From positions 1 through 64,000 of the forward strand of contig JAJRQQ010000106.1 of NCBI GenBank assembly GCA_024280155.1: DNA of 64,000 nt. Reading direction: 5' to 3'. The notes beneath the pieces are model-generated. The model was not told the DNA's origin, searched no databases, and saw only the letters and a list, made by a program, of their open reading frames with translations. The stretch comes from Bacteroidota bacterium. Its GTDB lineage: Bacteria; Bacteroidota; Bacteroidia; Flavobacteriales_D; Crocinitomicaceae. Below, one piece after another: positions 16,047 through 25,946 of the stretch (positions are counted from its first letter, which is position 1; each line of letters begins with the position of its first letter). The translations under genes were made by a program, and so were the position numbers.

Positions 16047-18854
16047 TTATTTTAATTTTCTTGCTACTTCTACCTCCTCGAATGCTTCGATAATATCTCC
16101 GGCTTTAACGTCGTTATATTTTTCAAAATTCAGTCCACATTCGTAGTTGTTTTTCACTTCTTTCACATCATCTTTAAATCGTTTCAATGAACCAAGTGTA
16201 CCTGTATGAACAACAATTCCATCTCTAATCAATCGAACATTAGAATTACGTTTAATCAGACCACTCGTTACGAAACAACCTGCAATTGTACCCACTTTCG
16301 TGATATCAAAAGTTTCACGAACCTCAGCAATACCAATGATTTTCTCTTCAATATCTGGAGAAAGCATTCCTTCCATTGCGGCTTTAATTTCATCAATTGC
16401 TTTATAGATAACAGAGTACAAACGAATATCGATTTGTTCTTCTTCTGCCATTCTACGTGCAGCAACAGATGGTCTCACTTGGAAACCAATAATAATTGCT
16501 TCAGATGCAGATGCTAAATTCACATCGGCTTCAGAAATTGCACCAACACCTTTATGAACGATATTTATTTGAATTTCTTCTGTTGAAAGACGTAATAAAG
16601 AATCTGACAATGCTTCGATAGAACCATCCACATCACCTTTCACAATTAAGTTCAACTCTTTAAAGTCACCTATTGCTAAACGACGTCCAATTTCATCCAA
16701 CGTAATATGTTTCGTTGTACGAAGACCTTGTTCTCTGTATAATTGTTCACGTTTAGAAGCGATTGATCTCGCTTCTTTTTCATCTTCCATGACGTGGAAC
16801 TTATCACCCGCCGATGGAGCACCATTGATACCCAATACAGAAACCGGTTTTGATGGTCCAGCAATTTTCACTCTAACTCCATGTTCATCGTGCATTGCTT
16901 TAATTTTACCGGAATTTCTTCCTACTAAAACAACATCTCCAACTCGAAGCGTTCCTGTTTCGATAAGCATATTTGTAACGTAACCTTTCCCTTTATCTAA
17001 AGAAGATTCAATCACAGTACCCATTGCCATTCTATTTGGATTTGCTTTTAAATCAAGCATTTCTGCTTCTAACGCAATTTTCACCAATAAATCGTCAATG
17101 TTTAAATTCTGTTTTGCAGAAATTTCTTGACATTGGTATTTTCCACCCCAATCCTCCACAAGAATATTCATTGTAGAAAGTTGTTCTTTTATTTTATCAG
17201 GATTAGCACCTGGTTTATCAATTTTATTGATTGCAAATACCATTGGCACTTCCGCAGCTTGAGCATGAGCAATTGCCTCTTTTGTTTGAGGCATTACGTC
17301 ATCATCCGCAGCAACAATAATCACTGCAACATCTGTAACCTGAGCACCACGTGCACGCATCGCTGTAAAGGCTTCGTGACCTGGAGTATCTAAGAATGTC
17401 ATTCTATGACCATCTTTTAACACTACACTGTACGCACCGATGTGCTGCGTAATTCCTCCAGCTTCACCTTCCGTTACGTTTGCGTCTCTAATTCTATCCA
17501 ATAAAGATGTTTTACCATGATCGACATGTCCCATTACCGTAATAATTGGTGGTCGAGCAATTAAATCTTCTTCTTTATCTTCAATGACTGGAATTGACTC
17601 CTGTACCTCAGCACTCACAAATTCGATATCGTATCCAAAGTCTTCAGCAATCATTTGGATTGTTTCTGCATCCAAGCGTTGATTAATCGAAACAAATATT
17701 CCCAATGACATACAAGCAGAAATAACATCTGTTGATCCTGTATTCATCATTGTTGCTAATTCAGAAACACTAACAAACTCTGTTAATTTCAGTGTTTTTT
17801 CTTCCAATTCAGCGAATGCTTCCTCTTCCATTCGTTTCTGAGCAACATTCTCCCGTTTATTTCTACGGTTTTTTGAACCTTTCGATTTTCCCCCTTTATT
17901 TGATAAACGAGCAAGTGTATCCTTAATTTCTTTTTGAATATCTTTCTCAGTAATTTCTGGTTTAGGTGTTCTAGGACCACCTTTTTTGAATTTACCTTTA
18001 TTATTGTTGTTTGATCTATTTGGGGTATTTGGTCTATTTGAATTGTTTGGTCTACCTGTTCCGCCTTGATTTTGTTTTTTCGTTACATCAACCTTACGGA
18101 CACGTTTACGTTTGCGTTTTTCTGCATGAGAAATTTTTGGTTTCTCAACAGGCAGAATAATTTTACCTACAACATTAGGTCCTGTTAATTTTTTTGCTGA
18201 GACTCTAATTGTTTCGGGTTCTTTTGTTTCCGGTGTTTCAACTTTCTTAGGCTCAACCACCGGTTTTTGTTTTTCAACTTTCGGCGCTAGTTTAACAGTT
18301 TTTTCAGGTTTAGCAGGAGCTTTCACTTCTGGTTTAAACCCTTTCTTTCCCTTCGGGGATTTTTTCTTATCAGGGCGAGTCTTGGTGTTGATTTTATCCA
18401 AATCAATCTTACCTAAAACATGTGGGCCTTTAGAAGTGTCACCTGCTGATTTTTCAACTTTTTCAATTACGGGTGCTTTTGCCTCAATAATTGCTGGTTT
18501 TTCTTCTTTTACGGGCTCAGAAACTTCTTCTTTTACCTCTTCAACAACTGGCGTTGGTGTTTCGGGAACTGTAATTTCCTCTTTTACCTCTTCTACGACC
18601 TCTTCAGGTTTATCTTTATCACGTAAAGAAATTGTTTCTTTTTTCTCTTTCGGAGCAACCGATTTCTTAGACAACTCTTTTTGACTTTGGTCATCAGCAA
18701 ATTGTACACACAGCAAACCATATTGCTCTGGTGTCAATTTTGTATTCGGTGTTTCAACAACCTCCATCCCTTTTTCTTTAAGAAATTCTACAATAGTAGA
18801 ACTACTTACATTGAATTCGGATGCGGTTTTGCCTAATCTTCTTGGTTTGGCCAT
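16047..18854 (-). CDS. infB: Translation initiation factor IF-2
   Basis: The 935-residue protein has a short N-terminal IF2N helix bundle ([20 protein letters not shown]), a long charged low-complexity linker rich in Lys, Glu, Pro and Val (about residues 70-330), a second IF2N, then the GTPase core with G1 GHVDHGKTS (about residue 441), G3 DTPGHE and G4 NKID, followed by domains II-IV. IF-2 delivers initiator tRNA to the 30S subunit and promotes subunit joining. The long N-terminal extension is usual in Bacteroidota. It is the last gene of rimP-nusA-infB, 81 bases after nusA. Confidence 0.98.
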   Translation of the reverse strand: MAKPRRLGKTASEFNVSSSTIVEFLKEKGMEVVETPNTKLTPEQYGLLCVQFADDQSQKELSKKSVAPKEKKETISLRDKDKPEEVVEEVKEEITVPETPTPVVEEVKEEVSEPVKEEKPAIIEAKAPVIEKVEKSAGDTSKGPHVLGKIDLDKINTKTRPDKKKSPKGKKGFKPEVKAPAKPEKTVKLAPKVEKQKPVVEPKKVETPETKEPETIRVSAKKLTGPNVVGKIILPVEKPKISHAEKRKRKRVRKVDVTKKQNQGGTGRPNNSNRPNTPNRSNNNNKGKFKKGGPRTPKPEITEKDIQKEIKDTLARLSNKGGKSKGSKNRRNKRENVAQKRMEEEAFAELEEKTLKLTEFVSVSELATMMNTGSTDVISACMSLGIFVSINQRLDAETIQMIAEDFGYDIEFVSAEVQESIPVIEDKEEDLIARPPIITVMGHVDHGKTSLLDRIRDANVTEGEAGGITQHIGAYSVVLKDGHRMTFLDTPGHEAFTAMRARGAQVTDVAVIIVAADDDVMPQTKEAIAHAQAAEVPMVFAINKIDKPGANPDKIKEQLSTMNILVEDWGGKYQCQEISAKQNLNIDDLLVKIALEAEMLDLKANPNRMAMGTVIESSLDKGKGYVTNMLIETGTLRVGDVVLVGRNSGKIKAMHDEHGVRVKIAGPSKPVSVLGINGAPSAGDKFHVMEDEKEARSIASKREQLYREQGLRTTKHITLDEIGRRLAIGDFKELNLIVKGDVDGSIEALSDSLLRLSTEEIQINIVHKGVGAISEADVNLASASEAIIIGFQVRPSVAARRMAEEEQIDIRLYSVIYKAIDEIKAAMEGMLSPDIEEKIIGIAEVRETFDITKVGTIAGCFVTSGLIKRNSNVRLIRDGIVVHTGTLGSLKRFKDDVKEVKNNYECGLNFEKYNDVKAGDIIEAFEEVEVARKLK

Positions 18855-18935
18855 AAAATTATACGTCCTTTAAATTTAACTTAAGAATGAACTAATTCAA
18901 TTCTTGGTGCCTAATATACTATTTTTGTTGCAATT

Positions 18936-20171
18936 TTACTCAAATTCTGCCTGTAGAATTTTAAACACTTCTTCAATTGTTTCTTCTTCTAAGTCAGTTC
19001 TTTTTACTAAATCTTTAACGCCTATATCTAAAACAGACTTCGCTGTATCACAACCAACAGCTTTTAATTCGTCTAGAATCCATCCGTCAATTTCATCTGC
19101 AAATTCTTCTAAATCAACATCTTCGATGTCAACTTCCCCATCTCTATACACATCCAATTCGTATCCAGTTAGTTTACCACCCAACTTAATGTTATGTCCA
19201 CCTCTACCAATTGCCAATGATACTTGATCTGGTTTTAAATAAACCTTTGCTCTTTTTTCTTCTTCGTCAATGTCGATGCTAACAATTTTAGCAGGAGACA
19301 AAGAACGTTGAATGTACAATTGTGGATTTGTTGTGTAATTAATTACATCAATGTTTTCGTTTCTTAATTCACGAACAATTCCATGAATTCGAGAACCTTT
19401 CATTCCTACACACGCTCCAACTGGATCAACTCTATCATCGTAAGATTCAACCGCTACTTTCGCTCTTTCTCCTGGTTCACGAACAATGTTTTTTATGGTA
19501 ATTAGCCCGTCAAATACCTCCGGTACTTCCAGTTCAAATAAACGTTCTAAAAATTCTGGTGCTGTTCTCGAAAGAATAATCACAGGATTACTGTTTCTCA
19601 TATCAACTTTTGCAACAACTGCTCGAATTGATTCTCCTTTCTTAAAGTAATCTGATGGAATTTGTTCAGATTTCGGAAGTAACAATTCATTTCCTTCATC
19701 ATCAACAATGAGAATTTCTTTTTTCCAAACTTGATAAACTTCACCCGTAACAATGTCTCCAATTTTTTCTTTGTAAACTTTGTATAAATGATCTTTTTCA
19801 AGTTCCATAATTCGTGCAACAAGATTTTGACGAAGAGAAAGTACATTCCTACGTCCAAAATCTGAAAACTTAAATTCTTCCGTTACTTCTTCTCCAATCT
19901 CAAAATCTGGTTCGACTTTAATTGCGTCAGAATAAGCAATTTCCATGTTCTCGTCCTCAACTTCTCCATCATCTACAATTTCTTTATTCAAGAAAATCTG
20001 AACATCACCTTTATCAATATTTACAACGACATCAATGTGCTCATCTGTATTGAATTTTTTCTTTAACATCGCACGGAATACATCTTCCAATACTGATTGC
20101 ATTGTTGTTTTATCAATGCTTTTCAGTTCTTTAAACTCCGAAAACGATTCTATCAAATCTAAACTATCCAT
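18936..20171 (-). CDS. nusA: Transcription termination/antitermination factor NusA
   Basis: The 411-residue protein has the NusA N-terminal RNA-polymerase-binding domain, an S1 domain (GDIVTGEVYQVWKKEILIV), KH1 (GACVGMKGSRIHGIVRELR) and KH2 (VSLAIGRGGHNIKLGGKLTG), ending in an acidic and helical tail with one AR2-like repeat rather than two. NusA modulates pausing, intrinsic termination and antitermination. It lies 11 bases after rimP. A terminator hairpin sits in the leader of this operon, which would let NusA control its own synthesis (inference). Confidence 0.97.
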   Translation of the reverse strand: MDSLDLIESFSEFKELKSIDKTTMQSVLEDVFRAMLKKKFNTDEHIDVVVNIDKGDVQIFLNKEIVDDGEVEDENMEIAYSDAIKVEPDFEIGEEVTEEFKFSDFGRRNVLSLRQNLVARIMELEKDHLYKVYKEKIGDIVTGEVYQVWKKEILIVDDEGNELLLPKSEQIPSDYFKKGESIRAVVAKVDMRNSNPVIILSRTAPEFLERLFELEVPEVFDGLITIKNIVREPGERAKVAVESYDDRVDPVGACVGMKGSRIHGIVRELRNENIDVINYTTNPQLYIQRSLSPAKIVSIDIDEEEKRAKVYLKPDQVSLAIGRGGHNIKLGGKLTGYELDVYRDGEVDIEDVDLEEFADEIDGWILDELKAVGCDTAKSVLDIGVKDLVKRTDLEEETIEEVFKILQAEFE

Positions 20172-20182
20172 ATTTCGACTAC

Positions 20183-20659
20183 TTATTTAAATGAAATAAC
20201 AATTTTTGTTTCTTTTACTTTATCCATCTCAAACACTAGATCTTCCACTATTGTTTCTTTTTTCTTTCTTCCTTCAATTCTTTCTTTACGTGTCGTTTGA
20301 ATGGTGATTTTCTCAGGTGTTGCCTCAATCATTTTTCCTTCCACTTTTCCACCTTCGTGTAATTTCACTTTCACGTCTCTACCAACATTTTTTTTATACT
20401 GAGCATAAACACGTAAGCCTTGATCTAATCCAGCAGAAGAAACATGTAATTCAAAATCTTGTTCTTCTCTATCTAAGTTATGTTCAACATTTCTGGAAAC
20501 AGACATACAGTCTTTAACAGATACTCCGCCAACATGTTTGTCTAATTCTACAGATATTCTATTGGTTGATGAGATGTCTAAACTCACAACAAAAAGACCG
20601 TTATCGAGTTCTTCGATACGTTCATAAATCAATGCTGCTACTACTTTTTTACTAATCAT
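20183..20659 (-). CDS. rimP: Ribosome maturation factor RimP
   Basis: The 158-residue protein has the RimP N-terminal alpha/beta domain with the signature DCMSVSRNVEHNLD and EDFELHVSSAGLDQGLR, and a C-terminal SH3-like beta domain (VKLHEGGKVEGKMIEATPEK). RimP binds the 30S subunit and assists its late maturation. It is the first gene of the rimP-nusA-infB operon. The ATG at 20659 is 7 bases after the T-tract of a leader terminator and about 60 bases after a consensus promoter, so expression requires read-through of that hairpin. Confidence 0.95.
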   Translation of the reverse strand: MISKKVVAALIYERIEELDNGLFVVSLDISSTNRISVELDKHVGGVSVKDCMSVSRNVEHNLDREEQDFELHVSSAGLDQGLRVYAQYKKNVGRDVKVKLHEGGKVEGKMIEATPEKITIQTTRKERIEGRKKKETIVEDLVFEMDKVKETKIVISFK

Positions 20660-20666
20660 AAGCTAT

Positions 20667-20692
20667 AAAAAGAGGGGACTAACTGTCCCCTC
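20667..20692 (-). terminator. Leader terminator (attenuator) of rimP-nusA-infB
   Basis: On the minus strand GAGGGGAC, a 5-base loop and GTCCCCTC form a perfect 8-bp GC-rich stem followed by TTTTT (20671-20667), ending 7 bases before the rimP ATG. No minus-strand gene lies upstream that could need terminating here: the neighbour at 20813 runs the other way. The transcript from the promoter at 20722-20751 must therefore cross this hairpin first. Confidence 0.7.
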
Positions 20693-20721
20693 ATTCACGC
20701 GTTTAACCATTAAACACGGTG

Positions 20722-20751
20722 CAAATATACGTCTATTTTTCAAAAAAGCAA
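20722..20751 (-). promoter_or_regulatory. Consensus Bacteroidota promoter of rimP-nusA-infB
   Basis: On the minus strand TTG (20751-20749) is followed after exactly 19 bases by TATATTTG (20729-20722), matching TTG-N19-TAnnTTTG. Expected transcription start is about 20715, giving a leader of roughly 55 bases that contains the terminator hairpin. Confidence 0.75.
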
Positions 20752-20812
20752 TGTTCTTTGAAATTTCATTCATTTTTTCAATTGAAATGCAGACATTTGT
20801 AAAAAGAAAAAG

Positions 20813-21394
20813 ATGTTAATAGAAGTCGACGATAAAATAATTTCTACGCAGATTTTTGAACGTAAATTTGTCTGTGATTTAAATGCGTGTAAAGGGGCAT
20901 GTTGTATTGAAGGTGACGCTGGTGCCCCCCTCACACTTGATGAAGTGGATATTCTGGAAGAGACTTTTGATCAAATCAAACCTTACATGAGAAAAGAGGG
21001 AGTTGAAATTATTGAAGAGCAAGGTGTTTTTTACATGGACCAAGACAACGAGCCGGTAACTTCGTTAGTAAATAATGCTGAATGTGCTTTTGTTTATTTT
21101 GATGATAAAGGAATTACAAAGTGTGCGGTTGAACAAGCTTATATTGATGGTAAGACAAATTTTAAAAAACCAATCTCTTGCCACCTTTACCCTATTCGTG
21201 TAAAAAAATTCAATGATTTCACTGCTTTGAATTATGATGTTTGGAATATTTGTTCAGATGCATGTACCTTGGGGGAGCAATTAGCCGTTCCTGTTTATCA
21301 ATTTCTAAAAGAACCTATTATCCGTGCTTTTGGAGCACCCTTTTTTAAAGAATTAGAATTGGTTTCTGAGGAAGTGTTAAAAAACAAAATCTAG
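20813..21394 (+). CDS. DUF3109 family cysteine-rich protein
   Basis: The 193-residue protein has the conserved Cys pattern of DUF3109: FVCDLNACKGACCIEGDAGAPL near the N-terminus, then NNAECAFVY, TKCAVEQAY, ISCHLYPIRV and NICSDACTLG. The family is related to YkgJ-type proteins thought to bind iron or zinc, but no activity is established. It is transcribed divergently from rimP and its stop directly abuts the convergent miaE stop. The ATG at 20813 lies ahead of the conserved core; no strong ribosome-binding site is visible. Confidence 0.8.
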   Translation: MLIEVDDKIISTQIFERKFVCDLNACKGACCIEGDAGAPLTLDEVDILEETFDQIKPYMRKEGVEIIEEQGVFYMDQDNEPVTSLVNNAECAFVYFDDKGITKCAVEQAYIDGKTNFKKPISCHLYPIRVKKFNDFTALNYDVWNICSDACTLGEQLAVPVYQFLKEPIIRAFGAPFFKELELVSEEVLKNKI

Positions 21395-21976
21395 CTACCC
21401 ATGAACGGTTTCTTCTTTCCCGTAATTAAGAATCACTTTTGCTTCAAAATCTAACCATTCTGCCCAACGTTTATCTACATCTATTTCAGGAGCAACGTTT
21501 TTAGCGTGTTTTAAAAACATCGTGTAATGTCCTGCTTCAGAAATCATTAATTCATGATAAAATTTAGCCAGTTCTTCGTCATCAACATTGTCTGCGAGGA
21601 CTTTAAATCGCTCACAACTTCTCGCTTCAATCATTGCAGAAAAAAGAAGTCTATCCACCAAAGAAAATTTACGACCTCGCCCCTTGACCATGAATTTTGC
21701 CAATTCATTCACGTAACTGTCTTTTCTTTCACGTCCTAAAATAAAACCGCGCTCTTTGATAATGTTATGCACCATTTCAAAGTGTTCCAATTCTTCTTTT
21801 GCAAGCGCTAGCATATCTGTCACCAATTCTTCATTCTCAGAATTGTGTACAACAATAGAAATGGCATTTGTTGCTGCCTTTTGTTCGCACCAAGCATGGT
21901 CGGTTAGAATTTCTGAGATGTTTGATTCTACTAATTTCACCCATCTAGGGTCGGTAGGAAGTTTTAATCCAAGCAT
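21395..21976 (-). CDS. miaE: tRNA-(ms2io6A37) hydroxylase MiaE
   Basis: The 193-residue ferritin-like helical protein contains paired carboxylate/His metal ligands: HAWCEQKAATNA, KEELEHFEMVH, MIEARSCERFKVL and SEAGHYTMFLKHA. MiaE is a diiron monooxygenase that hydroxylates the isopentenyl group of ms2i6A at position 37 of tRNAs reading UNN codons. The length is typical of the family. A -7 element TACCTTTG lies 18-25 bases upstream. The gene follows the nrdA terminator, so it has its own transcript. Confidence 0.88.
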   Translation of the reverse strand: MLGLKLPTDPRWVKLVESNISEILTDHAWCEQKAATNAISIVVHNSENEELVTDMLALAKEELEHFEMVHNIIKERGFILGRERKDSYVNELAKFMVKGRGRKFSLVDRLLFSAMIEARSCERFKVLADNVDDEELAKFYHELMISEAGHYTMFLKHAKNVAPEIDVDKRWAEWLDFEAKVILNYGKEETVHG

Positions 21977-21994
21977 TGTTTTCGAGTTTTATGA

Positions 21995-22002
21995 CAAAGG
22001 TA
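21995..22002 (-). promoter_or_regulatory. -7 promoter element TACCTTTG ahead of miaE
   Basis: Minus-strand TACCTTTG, a TAnnTTTG match 18 bases before the miaE ATG and immediately after the T-tract of the nrdA terminator. Confidence 0.5.
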
Positions 22003-22003
22003 C

Positions 22004-22051
22004 AAAAAAAGAAACCCCTGTATCTCGACAAGCTCGATAACCAGGGGTTTC
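22004..22051 (-). terminator. Terminator after nrdA
   Basis: GAAACCCCTG (22011-22020) and CAGGGGTTTC (22042-22051) form a perfect 10-bp stem around a 21-base loop. On the minus strand it is followed by a T7 tract (22010-22004); on the plus strand a TTTT follows, so it may work both ways. The loop contains TCTCGACAAGCTCGAT, a partly self-complementary segment. Confidence 0.75.
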
Positions 22052-22069
22052 TTTTAAGATAGTAAAATT

Positions 22070-22567
22070 TTATCCTGAACACATTTCACAGTCATCCCCA
22101 TTGTCGATAGAGCATTGTGCTGCTTCTTCGGCTTCAACCAATGATTTTGCTGTTGGTTCTTGTATCGCAGATTTATCAATTGTAAACTTAATTGCATCGG
22201 TTGCAGCTTTTGTTCTCAAGTAATACATTCCTGTTTTTAATCCTTTTTCCCAACCATAAAAATGCATTGAAGTTAATTTAGCAAAGTTTGCATTTTGCAT
22301 AAAGATATTCAATGATTGTGATTGGCAAATGTATGCTCCACGGTCAGCAGCTTGTTCAATGATTGCTTTTTGAGAAATTTCCCAAGCTGTTTTGTATAAG
22401 TCTTTAATTCTTTGTGGAATTACATTGATGTCTTGAATAGACCCATTGTCTGCCATAATTTGTTGGCGAACCTCATGGTTCCATAAATTTTCTTTCACCA
22501 AATCTTTCAATAAATGTTTGTTCACAATGATGAATTCTCCCGAAAGAACTCTTCTTGTATAAACATT
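22070..22567 (-). CDS. nrdA: NrdA C-terminal segment, downstream of in-frame TGA
   Basis: This is the continuation, in the same frame, of the NrdA reading frame after an internal TGA. Codons directly after the TGA read [20 protein letters not shown], which is conserved NrdA sequence, so the GTG at 22525 is an internal Val and not a real start. The segment carries the Tyr-Tyr pair of the radical-transfer path (GMYYLRTKA) and the C-terminal redox cysteines (CEMCSG). Without it a class Ia reductase could not work. It ends at 22070 just before the strong terminator. Either the TGA is read through or suppressed, or the base is a consensus error, or the gene is truly broken. Confidence 0.8.
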   Translation of the reverse strand, partial: NVYTRRVLSGEFIIVNKHLLKDLVKENLWNHEVRQQIMADNGSIQDINVIPQRIKDLYKTAWEISQKAIIEQAADRGAYICQSQSLNIFMQNANFAKLTSMHFYGWEKGLKTGMYYLRTKAATDAIKFTIDKSAIQEPTAKSLVEAEEAAQCSIDNGDDCEMCSG

Positions 22568-24430
22568 TCATGTATACGGTTCAAAACACTCATTATTACC
22601 TAAAATTTGAGCAGTAGAAGCTGTTGGCATAGGCGCTAACAATAAAGAGTTACGAACACCATGTTCTTTCACTTCTTCTTTCAACACATCCCATTCCCAA
22701 CGACTGGTTGGTGTAACACCCCACATATCAAACTGAAAAACACCTTTAGAAACTGGGGATCCTTCAATCGATTCGTAAGGTCCTTCCACTTTCGCTAAGT
22801 CTTTAGACGCAGTCATTGAAGCGTAGTACATCGTTTCGAAAATCTCTCTATTCAATGCTTTTGCTTCTTCCGATTCAAAAGGCATTCCTAAAAGGATGAA
22901 TGTATCTGCTAAACCTTGAACACCTAATCCAATTGGACGATGACGCATATTTGAGTTTCGAGCTTCTTCTACAGGGTAATAGTTTCCGTCGATGATTCTA
23001 TTCAAATTCAATGTTGCTTGATACGTTACTTCGAACAATTTATCGTGGTCAAATGTTTTTTCTGCTGTAATGTATTTTGGCAAAGCTAAAGAAGCTAGGT
23101 TACACACGGCAATCTCATCTGGAGCAGTATATTCAATAATTTCTGTACACAAGTTAGATGATTTGATTACACCTAAATTTTGTTGGTTAGATTTAGCATT
23201 TGCCGCATCTTTATACATCATATATGGAGTTCCTGTTTCAATTTGAGATTCAAGAATTTTAAACCATAAATCTTGTGCTTTAATTGTTTTACGGCCTTTT
23301 CCTTCATTCTCATACTTTGTATACAAAGCTTCAAACTCTGCACTATGCGTGTCAGAAAGCCCTGGACATTCATGTGGGCACATTAATGTCCAACTTCCAT
23401 TTTCTTTCACACGTTTCATAAATAAATCTGGTATCCAAAGTGCGTAGAATAAATCTCTTGCTCTATTTTCTTCTTTCCCGTGATTTTTCTTTAATTCTAA
23501 GAAATCAAAAACATCCGCATGCCAAGGTTCTATATACATTGCGAAAGAACCTTTACGTTTTCCTCCACCTTGATCTACGTAACGAGCAGTGTCATTAAAA
23601 ACACGTAACATTGGTACAATACCGTTTGATTGACCATTTGTTCCTTTAATGTAAGAACCTTTTGCACGAATATCATGAAGGGCAAGTCCAATACCACCTG
23701 CAGATTGAGAGATTCGGGCACATGATTTCAACGTGTCATAAATTCCTTCAATGCTATCTTCTTTCATTGTTAAAAGAAAACACGAAGACATTTGTGGTTT
23801 AGGTGTTCCAGAATTAAATAAAGTTGGTGTAGCGTGTGTAAACCACCCTTCAGACATTAAATTATATGTTTTTATCGCAGAATCAACATCATTCTTGTGA
23901 ATTCCTAAAGAAACACGCATTAACATTTGCTGTGGACGTTCAGCAATAATGTTATTTAATTTTAATAAGTAAGAACGAGTTAATGTTTTGAAACCAAAGT
24001 AATCGTATCTAAAATCTCTATCGTATATGATGCTTGAATCAATTTTTTCTTTGTTGTCTTGAATAATTTGATACACTTCTTCTGATAAAAGAGCGGCATT
24101 TTCCCCTGTTTTAGGGTCAATGTAGTTGTATAAATCTGACATTACATCAGAAAACGTTTTTTTCGTTTCTTTATGTAAGTTAGATACAGCAATTCTTGAA
24201 GCAAGTAAAGCATAATCTGGGTGGTCAATTGTTTTTGCAGCTGCAACTTCTGCTGCTAGATTATCTAACTGAGTAGTTGTTACACCGTCAAATAACCCTT
24301 CTATTACTTTCATTGCAACAGATTCTGGTGAGACTAATGGGTCTAATCCGTAACACATCTTCACGATGCGTGCTGTAATTTTATCAAATTTTACTGCTTC
24401 TTTTCTTCCGTCTCTTTTCTCTACGTACAT
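22568..24430 (-). CDS. nrdA: Ribonucleoside-diphosphate reductase large subunit, N-terminal and catalytic part
   Basis: This 620-residue segment has an ATP-cone (from [17 protein letters not shown]), the class I catalytic barrel with the substrate-site Cys in MSSCFLLTM, the thiyl-radical Cys and Glu in NLCTEIIEY, and the partner Cys in VCNLASLAL. It stops at TGA (22570-22568) right after the conserved NNECFEPYT. NrdA normally continues with a Ser here; TCA to TGA is a single change. With the next segment the frame totals 787 codons, a normal NrdA length. NrdA reduces NDPs to dNDPs with NrdB. It lies 34 bases after nrdB. Confidence 0.93.
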   Translation of the reverse strand: MYVEKRDGRKEAVKFDKITARIVKMCYGLDPLVSPESVAMKVIEGLFDGVTTTQLDNLAAEVAAAKTIDHPDYALLASRIAVSNLHKETKKTFSDVMSDLYNYIDPKTGENAALLSEEVYQIIQDNKEKIDSSIIYDRDFRYDYFGFKTLTRSYLLKLNNIIAERPQQMLMRVSLGIHKNDVDSAIKTYNLMSEGWFTHATPTLFNSGTPKPQMSSCFLLTMKEDSIEGIYDTLKSCARISQSAGGIGLALHDIRAKGSYIKGTNGQSNGIVPMLRVFNDTARYVDQGGGKRKGSFAMYIEPWHADVFDFLELKKNHGKEENRARDLFYALWIPDLFMKRVKENGSWTLMCPHECPGLSDTHSAEFEALYTKYENEGKGRKTIKAQDLWFKILESQIETGTPYMMYKDAANAKSNQQNLGVIKSSNLCTEIIEYTAPDEIAVCNLASLALPKYITAEKTFDHDKLFEVTYQATLNLNRIIDGNYYPVEEARNSNMRHRPIGLGVQGLADTFILLGMPFESEEAKALNREIFETMYYASMTASKDLAKVEGPYESIEGSPVSKGVFQFDMWGVTPTSRWEWDVLKEEVKEHGVRNSLLLAPMPTASTAQILGNNECFEPYT

Positions 24431-24464
24431 GTTTTTTGGTTTCTTTTATTGTGGTTTAGTTTCT

Positions 24465-25433
24465 TTAAAAATCTTCGTCCATTGTAAACGTGGTGTTACC
24501 ATCGTTGTTTAGAACACCTGCTTTTTGGTATTCACCTACTCTTTTTTCAAAGAAGTTTGTTTTTCCTTGCAGGTTGATCATATCCATAAAATCAAATGGA
24601 TTTGTTGCGTTATATACTTTCGGATTACCTAATTCTGTTAACAATCGATCGGCAACAAATTCGATGTATTGTGACATTAAATCTGCATTCATTCCGATCA
24701 AACGAACCGGTAATGATTCTAAAATAAATTCTTTTTCAATATCAACTGCAACAGTAATTATTTCTTGCACTTTTTCTTTCGACAGTTTATTCACCAAGTG
24801 ATTATTGTAAAGAAGAACTGCAAATTCCATATGCATTCCTTCATCACGAGAAATTAATTCATTTGAGAATGTTAAACCAGGCATTAATCCTCTTTTTTTC
24901 AACCAGAATATTGAACAAAAAGAACCAGAAAAGAAAATTCCTTCAACCGCTGCAAAGGCAACCAAACGTTCTGCAAAATTTCCATTGTCAATCCAGTTTA
25001 AAGCCCAGTCTGCTTTTTTCTTTACGGGTGGGAATGTTTCTAACGCATTAAATAAATAGTCTTTCCTTTTATCGTCTTTGATGTAAGTGTCAATCAATAA
25101 AGAATACGTTTCAGAATGAATGTTTTCCATCATAATTTGGAATCCATAGAAAAACTTAGCTTCGGTATATTGTACTTCTTTTATAAAGTTTTCTGCTAAA
25201 TTCTCATTTACAATTCCGTCAGACGCTGCGAAAAATGCAAGGATATGCTCAATAAAAAATCGCTCATTATCGTTTAATTTTTCTGTCCAATCATAAACAT
25301 CTTGAGAAAGGTCTAATTCTTCGGCTGTCCAAATAGAAGCTTCTTGCGTTTTGTATGCTTTCCAAATGTCATCGTGTTGAATTGGGAACAGTACAAATCT
25401 GTTTTTATTTGGTTTTAATATTGGTTCTTCCAT
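24465..25433 (-). CDS. nrdB: Ribonucleoside-diphosphate reductase small subunit
   Basis: The 322-residue ferritin-fold protein has the diiron ligands in [33 protein letters not shown] and [10 protein letters not shown]. The Tyr at +4 from His in MENIHSETY matches the radical Tyr of class Ia NrdB, so it appears to be a tyrosyl-radical enzyme rather than a Tyr-less class Ic. NrdB generates the radical passed to NrdA. Unlike in Escherichia coli, nrdB precedes nrdA here. A long AT-rich upstream gap probably holds its control region. Confidence 0.95.
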   Translation of the reverse strand: MEEPILKPNKNRFVLFPIQHDDIWKAYKTQEASIWTAEELDLSQDVYDWTEKLNDNERFFIEHILAFFAASDGIVNENLAENFIKEVQYTEAKFFYGFQIMMENIHSETYSLLIDTYIKDDKRKDYLFNALETFPPVKKKADWALNWIDNGNFAERLVAFAAVEGIFFSGSFCSIFWLKKRGLMPGLTFSNELISRDEGMHMEFAVLLYNNHLVNKLSKEKVQEIITVAVDIEKEFILESLPVRLIGMNADLMSQYIEFVADRLLTELGNPKVYNATNPFDFMDMINLQGKTNFFEKRVGEYQKAGVLNNDGNTTFTMDEDF

Positions 25434-25946
25434 ATCTAATTGTTTTTAGCCTAAAATATATTATTTACAACTCGTTGTTGCTTTTTTAATCTTTCTGTAA
25501 AGGTTTTGTTTCCTCAGTATTGAAAATCGGGTGCAGTTTAATGCGTTTGATTCACCCTTTAGAGGCATACAAAAATTGTCAAAAATCTATCAATTTACAA
25601 ATGAAGAAATCCACAATTTGTACAGGTTGTTAACATTCCTGAATTCAAACCCTTTAAGACTCGGTAGTTAAGAGTTTATTAACAATGAGAATAAAGATAT
25701 TCACAGTTGTTTCATGTGTGTTTATCGATAAAATCACCTTATTTATCTTAAACACTACTGTTCAATGATTTAAATTTGGTTCTATAAAATTAACGTAGTT
25801 TAAGGGGGAAGTCAAGAAGAAAATTTTATTGTTTTTAACAGTGAATTGTGCATAGAAATTGGCATGATTTTTAGCAGGAGATAATTTCTTTTTAGAAGAA
25901 TTCCTTACTTCTTTTTTATGTATCTTAGTCGACTATAAATAAACAC
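25434..25946. other. 513-bp intergenic region between divergent nrdB and comF-like gene
   Basis: No credible gene is seen. The region is AT-rich and must hold the divergent promoters. Inverted TGTTAAC-like motifs occur (GTTGTTAAC near 25627 and TTATTAACAA near 25677). A classical NrdR box is not found. Two 9-mers resemble DnaA boxes with one mismatch each (ATATTCACA near 25697; CTATGCACA, on the minus strand, near 25848), too few to call an origin. Confidence 0.4.

Noticed and set aside
16206-16517. Rightward frames of 60-110 codons opposite infB, nusA, gatA and others
   Set aside because: They lie antisense to strongly conserved genes and have Ser/Phe/Asn-rich shadow composition.
22070-22525. 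A separate small gene starting at GTG 22525
   Set aside because: The frame is continuous with nrdA on the other side of the TGA and the codons before the GTG are conserved NrdA sequence.
25590-25860. Replication origin in the nrdB-comF gap
   Set aside because: Only two single-mismatch DnaA-box-like 9-mers, no cluster, no dnaA or dnaN; the parS pair is 25 kb away.
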